A stretch of 64,000 nucleotides of DNA from JAMXLG01 sp963818925 (GTDB lineage Bacteria; Vulcanimicrobiota; Vulcanimicrobiia; Vulcanimicrobiales; Vulcanimicrobiaceae). The notes below the pieces were generated by a model that saw only the letters and a program-made list of their open reading frames with translations, was not told where the DNA came from and searched no databases. Shown piece after piece: positions 8,653 through 16,884 of this stretch. The stretch spans positions 2,666,001 to 2,730,000 of the forward strand of contig CAWFTN010000001.1 of NCBI GenBank assembly GCA_963818925.1, given 5' to 3'. Each line of letters begins with the position of its first letter. Positions within the stretch are counted from its first letter, which is position 1. The position numbers and the translations under genes are program-made.

Positions 8653-9132
8653 TCAGGACGACGAGCTGTTTCCTCCAATTGCGCTTGAGATCGACGAGAC
8701 GGCTGCGTCTCGAGCGGTTTCTATCGTGTCTTGAACCTGGTTCATCGCGCGTTCTTTGAATTGATCGACCATCGGAGCGAGCTGTTCTTCTTCGAGTTGC
8801 GTTCGCGGCACGAGCGATCCGATTAAGAATCCAACCGCCGCCATGCCGAAGAACAATCCAAGGGGATTTTCGCGCACGGCGCTCACCATGCTCATCGCAC
8901 CGGTTTGAAGATCACCGGTATCCGGCAACGCTTCGCCCGCGCGCGCGGCGGCGCGTTGCGCTTGCCCGACGGTTCCGGTAATTGCGGATTTCATTTGGTC
9001 CATTTTGTCTCCCACTGCATCTTGCATCCGGTGCGGAACGTCGGCTTTGTATGCGATAGCGTCGGCAGTGTCGCCCATCCGCTCGCGTGTTTCCGCTATC
9101 TCCGCGCGGAGCTCGTCCGGGTCTTTGCCCAT
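8653..9132 (-). CDS. DUF3618-domain membrane protein
   Basis: The 159-residue protein starts with the DUF3618 signature DPDELRAEIAETRERMGDTADAI, followed by an amphipathic stretch. One transmembrane segment (LGLFFGMAAVGFLIGSLVP, about 92-110) and a charged C-terminal helix follow. DUF3618 proteins are small membrane proteins of unknown role, often beside Holin-X proteins. The start lies inside the end of the upstream gene (37-base overlap), so it is the third gene of a coupled cluster on the minus strand. Similarity in layout to E. coli yqjD-yqjE suggests a stress-related membrane function, which is inference. Confidence 0.8.
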   Translation of the reverse strand: MGKDPDELRAEIAETRERMGDTADAIAYKADVPHRMQDAVGDKMDQMKSAITGTVGQAQRAAARAGEALPDTGDLQTGAMSMVSAVRENPLGLFFGMAAVGFLIGSLVPRTQLEEEQLAPMVDQFKERAMNQVQDTIETARDAAVSSISSAIGGNSSSS

Positions 9133-9524
9133 TCCACGTCCTCCTTCACTGTTTCAATCGTTTGCGTCGGTACCGGCGCTTGAAGATGATCGAGTTTTCG
9201 TTTGCCCGCAATCGCCATCGCGCCGGCAACGATGCCGTAGACGACGGTGACGATCAGTGCGCCAACCCACGCGGGCATCACTAGTGCGAGCAGTAAGATG
9301 ACGGTCGTGGTCAGGCACGCGAGGGCAAACAAGCCGCAGAGCGCCGCGCCGCTCAGCATTCCGGCGCCTTGACCGACTTGCTGGCCGACGCGTTTGCCTT
9401 TCTCGGTCATCTCGGTGCGGAAGAGTTCGAACTCCTGACGCATTAACAGCGTCATATCGCTCGTCAACCGCTTGAAGAGTTCACCTATCGACTCATCATG
9501 CAGTTCCGGCTCACCGGACGCCAT
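9096..9524 (-). CDS. Holin-X / YqjE-like membrane protein
   Basis: The 142-residue protein matches the putative actinobacterial Holin-X (YqjE) family. An N-terminal amphipathic helix (ESIGELFKRLTSDMTLLMRQE) precedes two adjacent transmembrane helices (about 56-80 and 84-105) and a basic tail. Despite the name there is no phage context, and these are housekeeping membrane proteins of unknown function. It overlaps both neighbours (14 bases with the gene before, 37 with the gene after), consistent with one transcript. Confidence 0.78.
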   Translation of the reverse strand: MASGEPELHDESIGELFKRLTSDMTLLMRQEFELFRTEMTEKGKRVGQQVGQGAGMLSGAALCGLFALACLTTTVILLLALVMPAWVGALIVTVVYGIVAGAMAIAGKRKLDHLQAPVPTQTIETVKEDVEWAKTRTSSARR

Positions 9525-9975
9525 AATCGATCTCCGCGTCGGTCGTATCCGTGTACGACGTTCCGTACGCGGCGCTTGAGGTCTCGCTTGACATGTCGCT
9601 GCTCGTACCGTAGCCCCCGTACGTACGGTAGCGATTCGTTGCCGCCGCCTTCAGCAACCGCGCCGCGCTCAGACCGACCACAAACCCGGCTGCGGCGGTG
9701 ATCATCGGTTGCGTCCGCGCAAGGGTTTCGATGTCGTGAATGATGCGGTCGCCGTCCGTCTGCGTGAGATAGGCGGAAAGACGATTCAACCGGTCCGCCG
9801 CCATATCGACGAGACTCGCTGTCCCATCCTGGCCCTGGCCCCGCAGCGAACTGCCCATTTGGCGCAGATTAGTGACATGCTCACCGACCATATTTCCGAC
9901 GTCGGTGGTTCGCCGATCGATTTGATCAGTAATTATGCCTTTCGCTTTGTCCTTAATTTGATCAACGTTCGTCAC
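9511..9975 (-). CDS. Hypothetical protein heading the DUF3618/Holin-X cluster
   Basis: The 154-residue protein begins MTNVDQIKDKAKGIITDQID, an amphipathic helix. A single membrane segment (MITAAAGFVVGLSAARLL, about 91-108) and a Ser/Thr/Tyr-rich, low-complexity tail follow. The GTG at 9975 is chosen because AAGGGAGA lies about six bases upstream, and the longer reading to 10008 lacks such a site. The shape (amphipathic helix, one membrane helix near the C-terminus) recalls ElaB/YqjD ribosome-tethering proteins, but I see no sequence match that proves it. First gene of the three-gene cluster. Confidence 0.65.
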   Translation of the reverse strand: MTNVDQIKDKAKGIITDQIDRRTTDVGNMVGEHVTNLRQMGSSLRGQGQDGTASLVDMAADRLNRLSAYLTQTDGDRIIHDIETLARTQPMITAAAGFVVGLSAARLLKAAATNRYRTYGGYGTSSDMSSETSSAAYGTSYTDTTDAEIDYGVR

Positions 9976-10162
9976 TTGATTCTCCCTTCGGTGGGCTAAG
10001 ATACCCATACGGCCGATTTACAAAAATTTCAGAAAATTGGGGATTAGAATAAGGGACGCACAACGCTGCTTGGCAGCTTGACAGTCGTTTTACAGATCGT
10101 AAGCAAGAAGTTTGCCGACGGATAAGGCGACCGAAGTGCTAGCCAGGGGAAACTAGGAGCAT

Positions 10163-11152
10163 ATGAACCGCGTCGTTGTCGTCGATGACGACGAACCAAA
10201 CCTCAAGCTGTATACAGCAGTGGTAAAACGCGTCCTCGGCGAGGACGCCGTCGCTTTTGAAAACCCGCTTCAAGCGCTCGAGCGGCTGGACGATCTACGT
10301 CCCGCGCTCGTTGTGGTCGACTATCAGATGCCCGAGATGGACGGCTTATCGTTCATTCGCCAGCTTCGTGAGAAGCCGGCGCACGCGTTCACGCCCGTGA
10401 TCATGCTCACGGCAAGCGGCGAAACCGCGCTCGGTGAGCGCGCGCTCGAAGCCGGTGCGACGCTCTTCCTTCAAAAGCCGTTAGCACTGGCCGACTTCAC
10501 GGCGCATATCCGGCATTTCGCCGGCTCCCCGGCAAGCAGGGTGACGTACGGCGAAGTGATCATGCCGACCGACGAGCGCGACACCATTCTGCGCCTTTAC
10601 CGCGCCCTTCAGGCGTACAGCAGAGATCTTGCCGCGCAAGCCCTTCTCGTGCGCGATCTCACCGTCCCGATTGCGAACGAAATGCAGCTGGCAAGCGAAG
10701 AAATCGAGACGCTGCGGATTGCAACGCTCGTGTACGATATCGGGATGTTGGCGGTGCCGGAGAAGGTGCGAGAAATGCCCTCCACCTTACCGATGCGTTG
10801 GCGAAGCGTCGTGAACGGACACGTCGACGCGGGAGCGGCGATTCTCGGTGGCGGCCGGCGTCCGCTGCTTCGCGCAGCAGAAACGATTGCCCGTTACCAT
10901 CACGAACGTTATGACGGGGCCGGATATCCGGAAGGCCTTGCCGGCCCGATGATTCCGCTCGCCGCGCGCATCGTCGCCGTTGCCGACACGTACGTCGCGC
11001 TCATTTCCGAGCGGCCCTACCGCGTTGAGTTCACGTCGGCGAACGCCGTCGCTCAGATCGTCGGATTGAGCGGAACGGCGTTCGACCCAAACGTGGTGGC
11101 GGCGTTCGAACGGCTCAAAGACAAGCCGAACAGCTTCCGCCAAAGCGCCTAA
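10163..11152 (+). CDS. Receiver/HD-GYP response regulator with altered HD motif
   Basis: The 329-residue protein has a complete receiver domain (D8, D9, phospho-acceptor D53 in VVDYQMPEMDG, K105) and an HD-GYP domain (about 135-320). The GYP motif HHERYDGAGYPEGLAG is intact. The HD motif is Y191-D192 followed by IGM instead of HDIGK, and VADTYVAL lacks the Asp of VADTYDAL, so cyclic di-GMP phosphodiesterase activity is doubtful. It is a paralogue of the protein at 1465, and the receiver here looks phosphorylatable. It is preceded by CTAGGAG. No partner histidine kinase is adjacent. Confidence 0.86.
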   Translation: MNRVVVVDDDEPNLKLYTAVVKRVLGEDAVAFENPLQALERLDDLRPALVVVDYQMPEMDGLSFIRQLREKPAHAFTPVIMLTASGETALGERALEAGATLFLQKPLALADFTAHIRHFAGSPASRVTYGEVIMPTDERDTILRLYRALQAYSRDLAAQALLVRDLTVPIANEMQLASEEIETLRIATLVYDIGMLAVPEKVREMPSTLPMRWRSVVNGHVDAGAAILGGGRRPLLRAAETIARYHHERYDGAGYPEGLAGPMIPLAARIVAVADTYVALISERPYRVEFTSANAVAQIVGLSGTAFDPNVVAAFERLKDKPNSFRQSA

Positions 11153-11164
11153 ACGCGCAAGGTC

Positions 11165-11599
11165 CTAGAGGTCACCGCACGAGACGTAGGTCTTGAGATC
11201 CGACGCGCTCTTGTGCACGTTGATCGCGTAGTGCTGCTTCTTGAGATCGGCGACCGTGATGCCCTGGACGGTGGTCGTCGATTTTCCACCGACGACGTTC
11301 GTCAGCGGCTTCCACGGCGCCGGGTCGAGTTTTGCGCATGTTCCCTTGTGAATGTGCGCCGGCTCGCTTGAGCCGTTCGGGGTATTCTTGAGCGCAACTT
11401 TGACCAGGACGCCGCCCGAGACGTCTTTGACGCTGGCCATGCCGTCTTGCTTCGAGCCGTTTTGGGCTCCCATATTGATGTTCAGCGCCATGTTGGACTT
11501 CTGGTTCTGGGCGTTGAGTTTGGAATTCGACGTCGCCAATGCGGGTGCCGTGACGGCCACCGCGACGAGCGCGGCCATAGCGAAATGAATGAATTTCAT
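11165..11599 (-). CDS. Secreted small protein with His-containing C-terminal domain
   Basis: The 144-residue protein has a Sec signal peptide (about 1-22, ending PALA/TS) and a mature domain with the conserved pieces EPAHIHKGTC and YAINVHKSASDLKTYVSCGDL. The paired Cys (GTC and SCGD) probably form a disulfide. The AHIH/NVHKS pattern is shared with a widespread family of secreted proteins related in shape to Cu/Zn superoxide dismutase or CHRD domains. I do not see a complete SOD metal site, so no enzymatic activity is assigned. It is convergent with the upstream HD-GYP gene, 12 bases away. Confidence 0.65.
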   Translation of the reverse strand: MKFIHFAMAALVAVAVTAPALATSNSKLNAQNQKSNMALNINMGAQNGSKQDGMASVKDVSGGVLVKVALKNTPNGSSEPAHIHKGTCAKLDPAPWKPLTNVVGGKSTTTVQGITVADLKKQHYAINVHKSASDLKTYVSCGDL

Positions 11600-11706
11600 G
11601 TAATGCGTGCTCCTTTCGGGATGTAGCGGCGTAACGGGAACGAGACCGCTACCATCGCGAAATGTACCCTAGCGAACAGTCCGGCCAACCAAGCTAGGAG
11701 GGATTC

Positions 11707-12042
11707 GTGATCGACACCCAGCCGACGCAAGACGATAAGACGCTTGCGATCTTAACGCATCTCAGCGGCATCTTCTTCTCGATCCTCGTGCCGCTCATCA
11801 TCTGGCTCACGTCCAAAGAGACGAAACCATGGCTCGCGGATCAATCCAAAGAAGCACTCAACTTTCAGATCACCGTGCTGATCGGCTATCTGATTTCGTC
11901 CGCGCTCATGATCATTCTGATCGGCTTCGTGCTCTTTTGCGTCGTTTGGGCCGTCAGCATCATTCTGTGCATCGTCGCGGCAGTGCGGGTTTCGCAGGGC
12001 GCGGAGTTCCGCTACCCGTTAACGCTGCGCCTAATCAAATAG
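11707..12042 (+). CDS. DUF4870 (Tic20-like) membrane protein
   Basis: The 111-residue protein starts TQDDKTLAILTHLSGIFFSILVP and continues with KPWLADQSKEALNFQIT, the DUF4870 signature. It is followed by two to three transmembrane helices and a C-terminal tail of the GAEFRYPLTLRLI type that is standard for the family. Function is unknown. The GTG start at 11707 has AGGAGG (CTAGGAGGGATTC) before it. The 3' end overlaps convergently with korB by 12 bases. Confidence 0.85.
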   Translation: MIDTQPTQDDKTLAILTHLSGIFFSILVPLIIWLTSKETKPWLADQSKEALNFQITVLIGYLISSALMIILIGFVLFCVVWAVSIILCIVAAVRVSQGAEFRYPLTLRLIK

Positions 12043-13038
12043 CGTAGTCCAGGCCTCGCGCGAGATGCGCAGGTCGTCTTCGTTCAAATCCTTGAGCGGT
12101 TTGCTGCTCAGTTTTTCGCGCTCGCATAAGTCGGGCACGTTGGGATCGACGAAGAGCAGACCCGTGATGAATTCGCCATTCGCGCGCGTTTCGTGAATCG
12201 TGCGAAGCGCGCCGATGCGGTCCGTCGCGTCGTAGTCGCGATCGACTTTGCGCAGTAACACCTGAGCGCCGTCTTCGAGCGTTACCTGCTGCACGCTGCC
12301 CGGTTCGTAATCAACGGTCACTTCTTGGCGCGGGCGAATGAAGTCCGGCATGTTCGCGACGAGTTCGTGATCTTTTACGTACGCGTAGCTCTTGGTCGAG
12401 CCGGTGTGATCGTTGAAGGTGACGCACGGGCTGATGATGTCGATGATCGACGTTCCGCGATGCGAGAACGCGGCTTGCAACATCGGCACGATTTGTTTGC
12501 CGTCGCCCGAGAACGAACGCGCGACGAACGTGGCGCCGAGCTCGATCGCTAAACCGCAGATATCTATCGTTGAATATTCATTCGGCGTGCCGTTCTTTAG
12601 GGTCGAGCCGACGTCTGCCGTCGCGGAGAACTGGCCCTTCGTGAGACCGTAGACGCCGTTGTTTTCGACGAGATAGACGGCGTCCACGTTGCGGCGCACC
12701 ATATGCGCGAATTGACCGAGACCGATGCTTGCCGTGTCGCCGTCGCCGCTGATGCCGAGTACGACCAACTCGCGATTCGCGAGTTTTGCGCCGGTCGCCG
12801 CGGAGGGCATGCGGCCGTGCACGCCGTTGAAACCGTGCGCCTGCTCGACGAAATACGCCGGCGTCTTCGAAGAGCAACCGATGCCGCTCATCTTCGCGAG
12901 TTTATGCGGCGCAACGCCGTATTCGAAGAGCGCCTTGATCAGATGATTGGTGATCGAGTTGTGGCCGCAGCCCGCGCACAGCGTCGTCGGAAGGCCTTTG
13001 TACACGTCGCGGCCCAGGCCGATCAAATTGACAGTCAT
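12031..13038 (-). CDS. korB: 2-oxoacid:ferredoxin oxidoreductase, beta subunit
   Basis: The 335-residue thiamine-diphosphate subunit of a KorAB-type enzyme oxidatively decarboxylates a 2-oxoacid (most likely 2-oxoglutarate) to the acyl-CoA and reduces ferredoxin. It has the cluster-ligating LCAGCGHNSI and GIGCSS segments, and the ThDP/Mg motif GISGDGDTASIGLGQ...ENNGVYGLTKGQ. The start ATG overlaps the korA stop by 4 bases (ATGA), so translation is coupled. The two-subunit form is the oxygen-tolerant type known from Mycobacterium and similar aerobes. Substrate choice between pyruvate and 2-oxoglutarate is not proven by sequence alone. Confidence 0.9.
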   Translation of the reverse strand: MTVNLIGLGRDVYKGLPTTLCAGCGHNSITNHLIKALFEYGVAPHKLAKMSGIGCSSKTPAYFVEQAHGFNGVHGRMPSAATGAKLANRELVVLGISGDGDTASIGLGQFAHMVRRNVDAVYLVENNGVYGLTKGQFSATADVGSTLKNGTPNEYSTIDICGLAIELGATFVARSFSGDGKQIVPMLQAAFSHRGTSIIDIISPCVTFNDHTGSTKSYAYVKDHELVANMPDFIRPRQEVTVDYEPGSVQQVTLEDGAQVLLRKVDRDYDATDRIGALRTIHETRANGEFITGLLFVDPNVPDLCEREKLSSKPLKDLNEDDLRISREAWTTLFD

Positions 13039-14852
13039 TCTGCTACCACCGCCGGCTGACGCTCGGCCGCCAAGAGAGGATCGATAATAGCGCGCGCGTC
13101 GATCGGCACGCCGTTGTAATGACGGATCGAGTGAAGCCGTCCGATGAGATGTTGCGGAAGCTCCGCGCGCAGCAACGCGTAGACTTGGCCGTCGCGATTC
13201 TGCTCGATGACGTACACGCGATCGTGCCGGCGAACGAATGCGGCGATGTCGGACGAGAACGGCAGCGCGCGCACGCGCATGTAATCGACGTCGATACCGT
13301 CTTTGCGCAGCTGGTCGCGCGCTTCGACGATCGCATGATGCGTTGTGCCGTACGCGAGAATGCCGATTGAGTTTTGCCTCTCATCGGCAATGGGTTGCGG
13401 CACTGCCATGCGCGCCGTGTCATGCTTGCGCACGAGCCGATCTAAATTGCGCTGCCAGACCTCAGGCTGTTCCGAATAGCGCGCCTCTTCGTCGTGCCCT
13501 GTGCCGCGCGTGAAGAATCCGGCGGCTGAATGATTCGTGCCGGGAAGCGTGCGATACGGGACGCCGTCGTGATCCACGTCGCGATAGCGTCCCCATGACT
13601 CGAGGCGGTTCAGATCTTTTTCGTCGAGCACTTTGCCGCGGTCGAACGGCCGTTCGGGATACGGCAGCGGCTTGGTCATCCACGAGTTCATTCCGAGATC
13701 CAAATCGGAGAGCACGAAGATGGGCGTTTGAAAGCGATCGGCGAGATCGAAGGCGCCCATCGCCATCTCGTACGCCTCTTGCACGGTTGCCGGCAGGAGC
13801 ACAATGTGCTTCGTGTCGCCGTGGGACAGATGATACGCGAACGCAACATCGCCTTGCATCGTGCGCGTCGGCAGTCCCGTCGACGGTCCCGCGCGCTGCA
13901 CGTCGAAAATCACGCCCGGCACTTCAGCGTAGTATCCGTAACCGGCCCATTCCGCCATCAACGATAAACCCGGCCCGGACGTCGACGTCATTGCGCGCGC
14001 GCCTGCCCACCCGGCGCCAAGCACCATGCCGATCGCCGCCAGTTCGTCTTCCGCTTGGACGACCGCGACTTTCTTCTCACCGGTCGTGGGATCGACGCGA
14101 TACTTTTCGGCGAGTGCAATGAACGATTCGCACAACGACGACGACGGCGTAATCGGATACCACGCGGCAACGGTGCAGCCGCCCATGATGCATCCGAGCG
14201 CGGCGGCGCGATTGCCGTCCATAAATACGAGACCTTCGGTTGCACCGGACATGCGCTCGAGCACGAACGGATCGCGCTTTGCCAGCTGTTCGCGCGCATG
14301 CGCGAAACCCAGCCGCGCGGCATCCATGTTCGTCGTCACCGCGGACGGCTTGCGCTTGAACTGCGTGCCGATCGCCGCCTCGATCATCGCTTCATCGATG
14401 CCGAGCAACTCCGCGAGCACGCCGACATAGATCATGTTGAGCAAGTACTTACGAAGCGCGCCGTCTTTGAAGTTAGCTTTCGCCAGCTCGTTGAACGGCA
14501 CCGCGTAGTAGATCACGTCGTCGCGCTGCGCTTCACCGGAAACAGGATAGGTGGCCTCGTGGACGATCATGCCGCCGGGACGCACCGATGCTGCGTCCGT
14601 TCGCCACGTCGCGGCATTGAGCGCCACGAGAACGTCGATCTCACGCGTGCGACATTGATAGCCCTTGGAGCTGACGCGAACGTCGAACCAGGTCGGCAGA
14701 CCTTCGATATTCGAGGGGAAAACGTTTTTCGGGGCAGCCGGAATGCCCATGCGAAAGATCGCGTTGGTCAGAACGAGATTGGAAGACTGACTGCCTGATC
14801 CGTTGACCGTTGCAACCCGTATCGTGAAATCGTTGACGGAGCGCTGTTGCAT
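13035..14852 (-). CDS. korA: 2-oxoacid:ferredoxin oxidoreductase, fused gamma-alpha subunit
   Basis: The 605-residue protein is a fusion of a gamma domain (about 1-190, starting with the glycine-rich ATVNGSGSQSSNLVL) and the pyrimidine-binding alpha domain (about 210-580). The alpha domain has GNRAAALGCIMGGCTVAAWYPITPSSSLCE and TSTSGPGLSLMAE. This is the standard KorA layout of two-subunit oxidoreductases. It is the first gene of korAB on the minus strand, with AAAGGAA about nine bases before the ATG. Together with the citrate synthase at 37036 it would supply part of an oxidative or ferredoxin-linked TCA cycle. Confidence 0.9.
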   Translation of the reverse strand: MQQRSVNDFTIRVATVNGSGSQSSNLVLTNAIFRMGIPAAPKNVFPSNIEGLPTWFDVRVSSKGYQCRTREIDVLVALNAATWRTDAASVRPGGMIVHEATYPVSGEAQRDDVIYYAVPFNELAKANFKDGALRKYLLNMIYVGVLAELLGIDEAMIEAAIGTQFKRKPSAVTTNMDAARLGFAHAREQLAKRDPFVLERMSGATEGLVFMDGNRAAALGCIMGGCTVAAWYPITPSSSLCESFIALAEKYRVDPTTGEKKVAVVQAEDELAAIGMVLGAGWAGARAMTSTSGPGLSLMAEWAGYGYYAEVPGVIFDVQRAGPSTGLPTRTMQGDVAFAYHLSHGDTKHIVLLPATVQEAYEMAMGAFDLADRFQTPIFVLSDLDLGMNSWMTKPLPYPERPFDRGKVLDEKDLNRLESWGRYRDVDHDGVPYRTLPGTNHSAAGFFTRGTGHDEEARYSEQPEVWQRNLDRLVRKHDTARMAVPQPIADERQNSIGILAYGTTHHAIVEARDQLRKDGIDVDYMRVRALPFSSDIAAFVRRHDRVYVIEQNRDGQVYALLRAELPQHLIGRLHSIRHYNGVPIDARAIIDPLLAAERQPAVVAE

Positions 14853-14894
14853 CGAGTGAAGTTCCTTTGCAACAGGCTTACGCTCGGGCGAAGT

Positions 14895-15371
14895 CTAGAC
14901 CTTCGTACACTCCTGATAGGCCGTGGGCTGCCATTGACCATCGTTATTTTGTCCGTACCAGATATGCTGCAACGCATCGTCCGAGGTCAAGCGAAACGTC
15001 TCACGTCCCGAGTAGCTGCGATCGCCCGCTTTCAACGTTCCGGTGAACGTGATGCTGTCGCCGTCAAATCCCGGTGAAGTCCCCTTGAAAATTGGCAGCT
15101 TCGCTTCGTTCATTTGGATCGTCGTCCAGCTGCCGTCATCGTTGACCGCGAAGACGTGATCGAACCCGAACGCGTTCCCACCCCTTTTCCAGTCAATGCG
15201 GAGCCGCACGCCATCGGCGATGTTCGTAAACACCATTTGCCCGATCGCACCATCCAACCTCGAGCAATTCCACGAGCCGACAAATCTCTCGAATGCCGCA
15301 GTCGGCGGCGTTGCCGCAACAAGCGTCAGGGAAGTGGTAAGTGCGAGAGTCGACAACAGCTTTCGCTTCAT
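14895..15371 (-). CDS. Secreted protein of unknown function
   Basis: The 158-residue protein has a clear Sec signal (MKRKLLSTLALTTSLTLVAA, cleavage near residue 25). The mature part is beta-rich, with FERFVGSWNCSRLDG, several predicted strands and a C-terminal YQECTKV. The two Cys may form a disulfide. Its shape suggests a lipocalin-like or DUF1579-like barrel (GSWNC... opening), but I cannot name the family with confidence. It starts 9 bases after the MFS exporter stop on the same strand, so it is probably co-expressed with that transporter. Confidence 0.65.
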   Translation of the reverse strand: MKRKLLSTLALTTSLTLVAATPPTAAFERFVGSWNCSRLDGAIGQMVFTNIADGVRLRIDWKRGGNAFGFDHVFAVNDDGSWTTIQMNEAKLPIFKGTSPGFDGDSITFTGTLKAGDRSYSGRETFRLTSDDALQHIWYGQNNDGQWQPTAYQECTKV

Positions 15372-15379
15372 ATGTGCAG

Positions 15380-16795
15380 CTATTCGAGCGTGCGGCCGTT
15401 CGCCCTCGCCAAGTGCAGGATGCCTTTCCCCATCGGGATGATATGGCGTGCGGGTAACTCGTGCGGCTGGATCTCGCGCAACATGAACGATGCCGTAATC
15501 CACGTGGCAACGGCAAACACGGTACCGACGGAAAGCGCGGCCGCGATGCCGTCCGCGACGTAGAGCGCCGCAGCGATCGCGACGCCGATACTCGATCCGA
15601 TTTGCATGCTCGTGTTGATGACGCCCGATGCGAGACCTTGTTCGTTCGAGTCGACCTTGGCGAGAGCGCCAATCACGCCGGCTTGGTACGTCCACATTCC
15701 GCCGAGTCCGATGAGCGACGTGCCGGGAAGCAATCCGACCCAATACGGGGCGCCGCCGCGCATCGTCATGAGCAGGGCGCAGCCCGCGACCAACGCGGCA
15801 CCGCCGGTGAAGCCGAGGCGACGGATGCCGATCTTTTTCGCGAGCGGCGCCGACAGCGGCCCCGCAATCACCGTAATGACGATCGATGACGGAAGAAAGG
15901 CCAAGCCGGTCGCAAGCGGGGAATAGCGATCGACACTTTGCGCAAAGACTGAACTAAAGATAAATGCTGCAGCATATGACGCCACCTCGGCAAACGTGTT
16001 CAACGTTCCCGGGATCATGTTCGGGTACGAAAACACGTGCGCGGGAATCAACGGCGATTTTGTCCGGCGTTCAACGATGACGAACGTCGTGAGAAGTGCC
16101 ACGGCGAGAATCGATTCGACGTATGTATCCCAGTCGACGATACGATCGGCGATCGACTCGATCGCAAGAATCAGCGCAACGAGTCCCGCGGTTACGAGAA
16201 TCGCTCCGCGGACGTCGAGCGACGCGCGCTCGCGCCGGCGCCTGTCCGGCGGAATGACGGCCTTTGTTAAAGCGAGGATAGCGATGCCGACCGGAACGTT
16301 GACGAAAAAGACGGAACGCCAGCCGAGAAACTGCACGAGAATGCCACCGATCAACATACCGGCGGCGATACCGGCGCTCCCGATCGTATTCCACATCCCG
16401 AGCACTTTGTTGCGTTCGTCGCCTTCAGCGAACGTGTCCATCAAGATCGCCATCGCCGACGGCGTCACGATTGCTGCGCCGAGGCCTTGAATCGCGCGCA
16501 TCGCGATCAGAATCTCGATGTTGGGAGCGATCCCGCCGAGGAACGACGCCAGGGTGAAGACGCCGAGTCCCCACGTGAAAATGGTCCGGCGATTGTAGAG
16601 ATCGGAACACCGTCCGGCAAGCATCAAGCATCCCGCGAGTGCAATTGCGTACGTGCTCACCACCCATTGCACGCTCGACATCGAAATGGCGAACGCGTTT
16701 TGAATCGCCGGCAACGCGACGTTGACGATCGAAAAATCGAGCAGCAGCATGAAGAACGTGAGGCTCAAAAACCAGAACGAACGCCATTTCGTCAT
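15380..16795 (-). CDS. MFS exporter, DHA2 (EmrB/QacA) family
   Basis: The 471-residue protein has about 14 membrane helices. It carries the motif-A region LMLAGRCSDLYNRR (AGRLaDr.GRR type) and the motif-C-like GLGAAIVTPSAMAILMDTF. DHA2 members are proton-driven multidrug exporters of the inner membrane. There is no neighbouring TetR-type regulator or EmrA-like adaptor. Divergent from aqpZ with an 89-base gap that must hold both promoters. The downstream small secreted protein is probably in the same transcript. Confidence 0.88.
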   Translation of the reverse strand: MTKWRSFWFLSLTFFMLLLDFSIVNVALPAIQNAFAISMSSVQWVVSTYAIALAGCLMLAGRCSDLYNRRTIFTWGLGVFTLASFLGGIAPNIEILIAMRAIQGLGAAIVTPSAMAILMDTFAEGDERNKVLGMWNTIGSAGIAAGMLIGGILVQFLGWRSVFFVNVPVGIAILALTKAVIPPDRRRRERASLDVRGAILVTAGLVALILAIESIADRIVDWDTYVESILAVALLTTFVIVERRTKSPLIPAHVFSYPNMIPGTLNTFAEVASYAAAFIFSSVFAQSVDRYSPLATGLAFLPSSIVITVIAGPLSAPLAKKIGIRRLGFTGGAALVAGCALLMTMRGGAPYWVGLLPGTSLIGLGGMWTYQAGVIGALAKVDSNEQGLASGVINTSMQIGSSIGVAIAAALYVADGIAAALSVGTVFAVATWITASFMLREIQPHELPARHIIPMGKGILHLARANGRTLE

Positions 16796-16884
16796 AGCCG
16801 ACTAATTCGAGCGTGCGTTCGCCTGCCCTCGTAATCGTGCACTCCTCGGCTTGAAAACGATGCACCGCGTACTACGGTGTCTAT

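Noticed and set aside
8653..9524. Prophage lysis genes (holin)
   Set aside because: The Holin-X name is historical; no phage structural, lysin or integrase genes are near.
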